From positions 1-55,760 of the forward strand of contig CAMWUK010000011.1 of NCBI GenBank assembly GCA_947177415.1: DNA of 55,760 nucleotides, written 5' to 3'. The notes beneath the pieces are model-generated. The model was not told the origin of the DNA. It ran no database searches and saw only the letters and a program-made list of their open reading frames with translations. Source of the stretch: an uncultured Clostridiaceae bacterium. Lineage in GTDB: Bacteria; Bacillota; Clostridia; Lachnospirales; Lachnospiraceae. The translations under genes and the position numbers were made by a program. Positions 52,452-55,760 of the stretch are shown one piece after another. Every line of letters starts with the position of its first letter. Position 1 is the stretch's first letter.

Positions 52452-53468
52452 ATGAATAATTTGAAAAAATTACTAATACTAATAGCATGTATTGTGTGTT
52501 TGACTGGATGCGAAGGATTAAATATTGGAGAAAATTCCAATAGCTCTAGCCAAAAGGAGACTATAAGCTTTGAAAAGGAAAGTGACAGCTTTTTTGGAAA
52601 ATGGGCAGATGACAGTAAAGATTTTCAAGAGGAAATAACACAAATTACAACCACAGAGGGGAAGATAACAGCTTCAGATGTACCAGAGTTTTCTGGGGAA
52701 CCTTATGTGATTATTAACGAAAATCAACCAGAATTTACAAAAGAGGATTTGAAACAGGATTCTTTTGAAAACTATAGTGAATTAGATGGATTGGGAAGAT
52801 GTGGTGTAGCTTATGCAAATATAGGAAAAGACCTTATGCCTACAGAGGAAAGAGGTGCTATTGGACAAGTAAAGCCTGCTGGGTGGCATACGGTAAAATA
52901 TGATTGTGTAGACGGAAAATATTTGTATAACCGATGTCATTTGATTGGATATCAGCTTACAGGGGAGAATGCCAATGAGCGGAATCTGATAACAGGAACC
53001 CGTTATTTAAATATAGATGGAATGTTGCCGTTTGAAAATTTAGTGGCAGATTATATTAAGAAAACCTCCAACCATGTGCTATATCGTGTAACACCGATTT
53101 ATGAAGGCAAGAATCTGATCGCTACAGGTCTTCAGATGGAGGCATGTTCTGTAGAGGATGAAGGGGCAGACATTTGTTATAATGTATTTGTATACAATAG
53201 CCAGCCAGGAGTGGTGATAGATTATGCAACTGGGGAAAGCTGGGAGGATGACTCTAAGGAAGCGGTAAAGCCAAAAGATAAGAGACAAACTGTAAGTCCA
53301 TCAAAGAAAATTACATATATATTGAATACCAGTTCTAAAAAGTTTCATACAAAGGATTGTAGCAGTGTCAGCAAATTAAGTGCAAATAACAAAGAAGAAT
53401 ATACAGGAACAAGAAAAGAGTTGGAAGAAAAAGGATATGAACCTTGTAAAAGATGTAATCCTAAATAA
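52452..53468 (+). CDS. Secreted lipoprotein DNA/RNA non-specific endonuclease
   Basis: 338 residues. Lipoprotein signal with lipobox LTGC (Cys near 20). The central DNA/RNA non-specific endonuclease domain (about 105-265) has YNRCHLIGYQLTG near 160, where NRxH replaces the DRGH motif as in streptococcal EndA/DNA-entry nucleases, and NLITGTRYLN with its Mg-binding Asn. The C-terminal ~50 residues (FHTKDCSSVSKL ... YEPCKRCNPK) form an Ada-like zinc or DNA-binding domain. Surface-anchored; could serve DNA scavenging or uptake. Follows the DUF4230 lipoprotein by 12 nt. Confidence 0.93.
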   Translation: MNNLKKLLILIACIVCLTGCEGLNIGENSNSSSQKETISFEKESDSFFGKWADDSKDFQEEITQITTTEGKITASDVPEFSGEPYVIINENQPEFTKEDLKQDSFENYSELDGLGRCGVAYANIGKDLMPTEERGAIGQVKPAGWHTVKYDCVDGKYLYNRCHLIGYQLTGENANERNLITGTRYLNIDGMLPFENLVADYIKKTSNHVLYRVTPIYEGKNLIATGLQMEACSVEDEGADICYNVFVYNSQPGVVIDYATGESWEDDSKEAVKPKDKRQTVSPSKKITYILNTSSKKFHTKDCSSVSKLSANNKEEYTGTRKELEEKGYEPCKRCNPK

Positions 53469-53516
53469 AGGGAGACATGCCAGTACACTAATGTAACGAA
53501 CATGTATAAATGTTTC

Positions 53517-53722
53517 TGATAAAACATCCATGCCTCGCAAGCGAGGCACCACTATATATGAAAGTTGATTGCTGCGTGCTTCGCACTCCCACAATCACCA
53601 ACTGTATTCGTATTTCGGGCTGTCGCCCTTCATACTCATACAGTTTAGCCAGCCAAATGTCTGCATTTCTTTACAAGCAAGCTTGTATGAAATGCAGACG
53701 TTTGTCAGGACTTTCATAGTAA
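53517..53722 (-). repeat. ~207-bp element, TTACTATGAAAGTCC type (copy 3, inverted)
   Basis: Inverse of 39655-39861: ATGCCTCGCAAGCGAGGCA at the left, GTCAGGACTTTCATAGTAA at the right. It takes up most of the gap 53469-53896. Confidence 0.9.
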
Positions 53723-53815
53723 ATGGATGGAATAATTTTCAAAAATCTGGATAGAATGCTTGTATAGGATTATACCATGAATAAATTTAATGAAAAAGAT
53801 TGTCATTAGGTTGCA

Positions 53816-53866
53816 TTGTATTCAATAGAGAGCAATGGTATAATGAAATGATTAGGTAAAACTAAC
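53816..53866 (+). promoter_or_regulatory. Enolase promoter with GTTAG-N6-CTAAC-like operator
   Basis: TTGTAT (53816-53821), 17-bp spacer, TATAAT (53839-53844). Six bases further is ATTAGGTAAAACTAAC (53851-53866), one mismatch from the operator found at the Fur-like and DUF3793 genes and lying over the likely start of transcription. Confidence 0.75.
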
Positions 53867-53875
53867 ATATTTTGA

Positions 53876-55189
<1,314 letters not shown>

Positions 55190-55209
55190 TATTATGAATA
55201 AAAGAAGAA

Positions 55210-55240
55210 AACCTGTGGCTAATTGTCCATGGGTTTTTTG
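55210..55240 (+). terminator. Intrinsic terminator of eno
   Basis: AACCTGTGG (55210-55218) pairs with CCATGGGTT (55227-55235), including two G-U pairs, followed by TTTTTG. Confidence 0.82.
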
Positions 55241-55316
55241 TTTTGTAGTAGTCTATCAATTAGGTGTTTTTTGTAGTATAATCCACTATATAAAAAATAT
55301 GAAAGAGGTAATTTTA

Positions 55317-55616
55317 ATGTATTATACATATATGTTACGATGCAAGGATAAATCTATTTATGCAGGGATTACTACAGATGTAGAACGAAGGTTAGAGGAA
55401 CATGTGAAGAAATCGGAGAAAGGTGCAAAGTATACCAAAAGCCATGATGCAATAAAGATGGAAGCAATATGGGAGAGCAAGAACAGAGCAGATGCTTCAA
55501 AATTGGAATATTGGATAAAACATCTTACGAAAAAACAAAAAGAACGGTTGATTCAGGAGGATTGTTTAGAAATATTGGAAGATAAAATTGTTATAGACAA
55601 CTATAATAGGATATAA
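55317..55616 (+). CDS. GIY-YIG nuclease-fold protein (UPF0213/YhbQ-like)
   Basis: 99 residues. The small GIY-YIG domain shows YYTYMLRCKDKSIYAGITTD with the GIY/YIG strands altered to YTY and IYAGI, followed by the Arg-containing VERRLEEH and the Glu in SKLEYWIK. Members nick or process DNA in repair, though most are untested. ATG 55317 has AAAGAGG upstream; a longer frame from 55194 lacks a ribosome binding site and crosses the eno terminator. Confidence 0.93.
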   Translation: MYYTYMLRCKDKSIYAGITTDVERRLEEHVKKSEKGAKYTKSHDAIKMEAIWESKNRADASKLEYWIKHLTKKQKERLIQEDCLEILEDKIVIDNYNRI

Positions 55617-55684
55617 TAATTTTCTTATTTAAAGCTTGTATATAAAAAAATTTGTCATATATTTTCTAATATCTAAAGAAGGAG

Positions 55685-55725
55685 ATAACTATTCAAGTAG
55701 AAACACACATTTACTGCGTGTTTAC
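55685..55725. repeat. Palindromic element, GTAGAAACACGC type
   Basis: ATAACTATTCAAGTAGAAAC followed by CACAT/ACTGCGTGTTT arms; matches the copy at 18129-18174. Confidence 0.7.
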
Positions 55726-55760
55726 GTATGTAATAAAAGAAATACAACAATATTTAGAAA

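Overview
The window looks like a chromosomal segment from a low-GC, spore-forming Clostridia of the Lachnospiraceae type. This is inferred from the A+T-rich sequence, strong sigma-A promoters, AGGAGG-type ribosome binding sites, spoVAD/spoVAE, a clostridial-type LexA, DUF3793 with flavodoxin, and lipoprotein and sporulation-style genes. No rRNA, tRNA, CRISPR array, prophage or intact transposase gene was seen.

Layout. 1-6640 is a run of small accessory genes: an ADP-ribosylglycohydrolase, an SF0329-family protein, several immunity-like proteins of unknown function and a minus-strand PadR/DUF2812 pair. It resembles an orphan immunity island of polymorphic toxins, with no toxin present. 7085-12373 holds a CDF metal exporter, a PadR operon with an envelope-type membrane protein and a DUF4097 protein, a J-domain protein and an alpha/beta hydrolase. 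12640-13862 is an SOS divergon: lexA and a YneA-like LysM protein face three LexA boxes. 13907-18132 carries a TtcA-like tRNA thiolase, a cell-wall amidase and a GH10-like hydrolase. 18271-24548 (minus) carries a cyclophilin and an Hsp70/J-TPR/TetR operon. A zinc-ribbon protein and a ZIP transporter follow.

26251-36600 is a defence island. It contains hsdR-hsdM-hsdS, a protein with a HEPN-like motif, an FRG-domain protein, a degraded gene and a type III toxin-antitoxin locus: a ToxN/AbiQ toxin preceded by three 36-nt repeats that can each form a pseudoknot. The block from hsdR to toxN is bracketed by two nearly identical ~117-bp direct repeats. Just outside lie fragments of an AAA ATPase and its partner.

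36635-55760 returns to mostly housekeeping genes: an unknown protein, an iron-type operon (short Fur-like regulator, DUF3793, flavodoxin) with GTTAG-N6-CTAAC operators, spoVAD-spoVAE, an unidentified ~270-nt highly structured RNA in front of a secreted protein, corA, an Hpt protein, a DUF815 ATPase with thiamine pyrophosphokinase, a GH13 glycosidase, an EamA transporter, an AbrB-type regulator, two DUF4230 proteins with a lipoprotein nuclease, enolase and a GIY-YIG protein.

Throughout the intergenic spaces there are palindromic, MITE-like elements, most sharing the terminus GTWACWGTTCA. At least four genes take their stop codon from the element terminus. The three things most worth following up are the type III TA inside a repeat-bounded restriction island, the 270-nt RNA, and the element superfamily.
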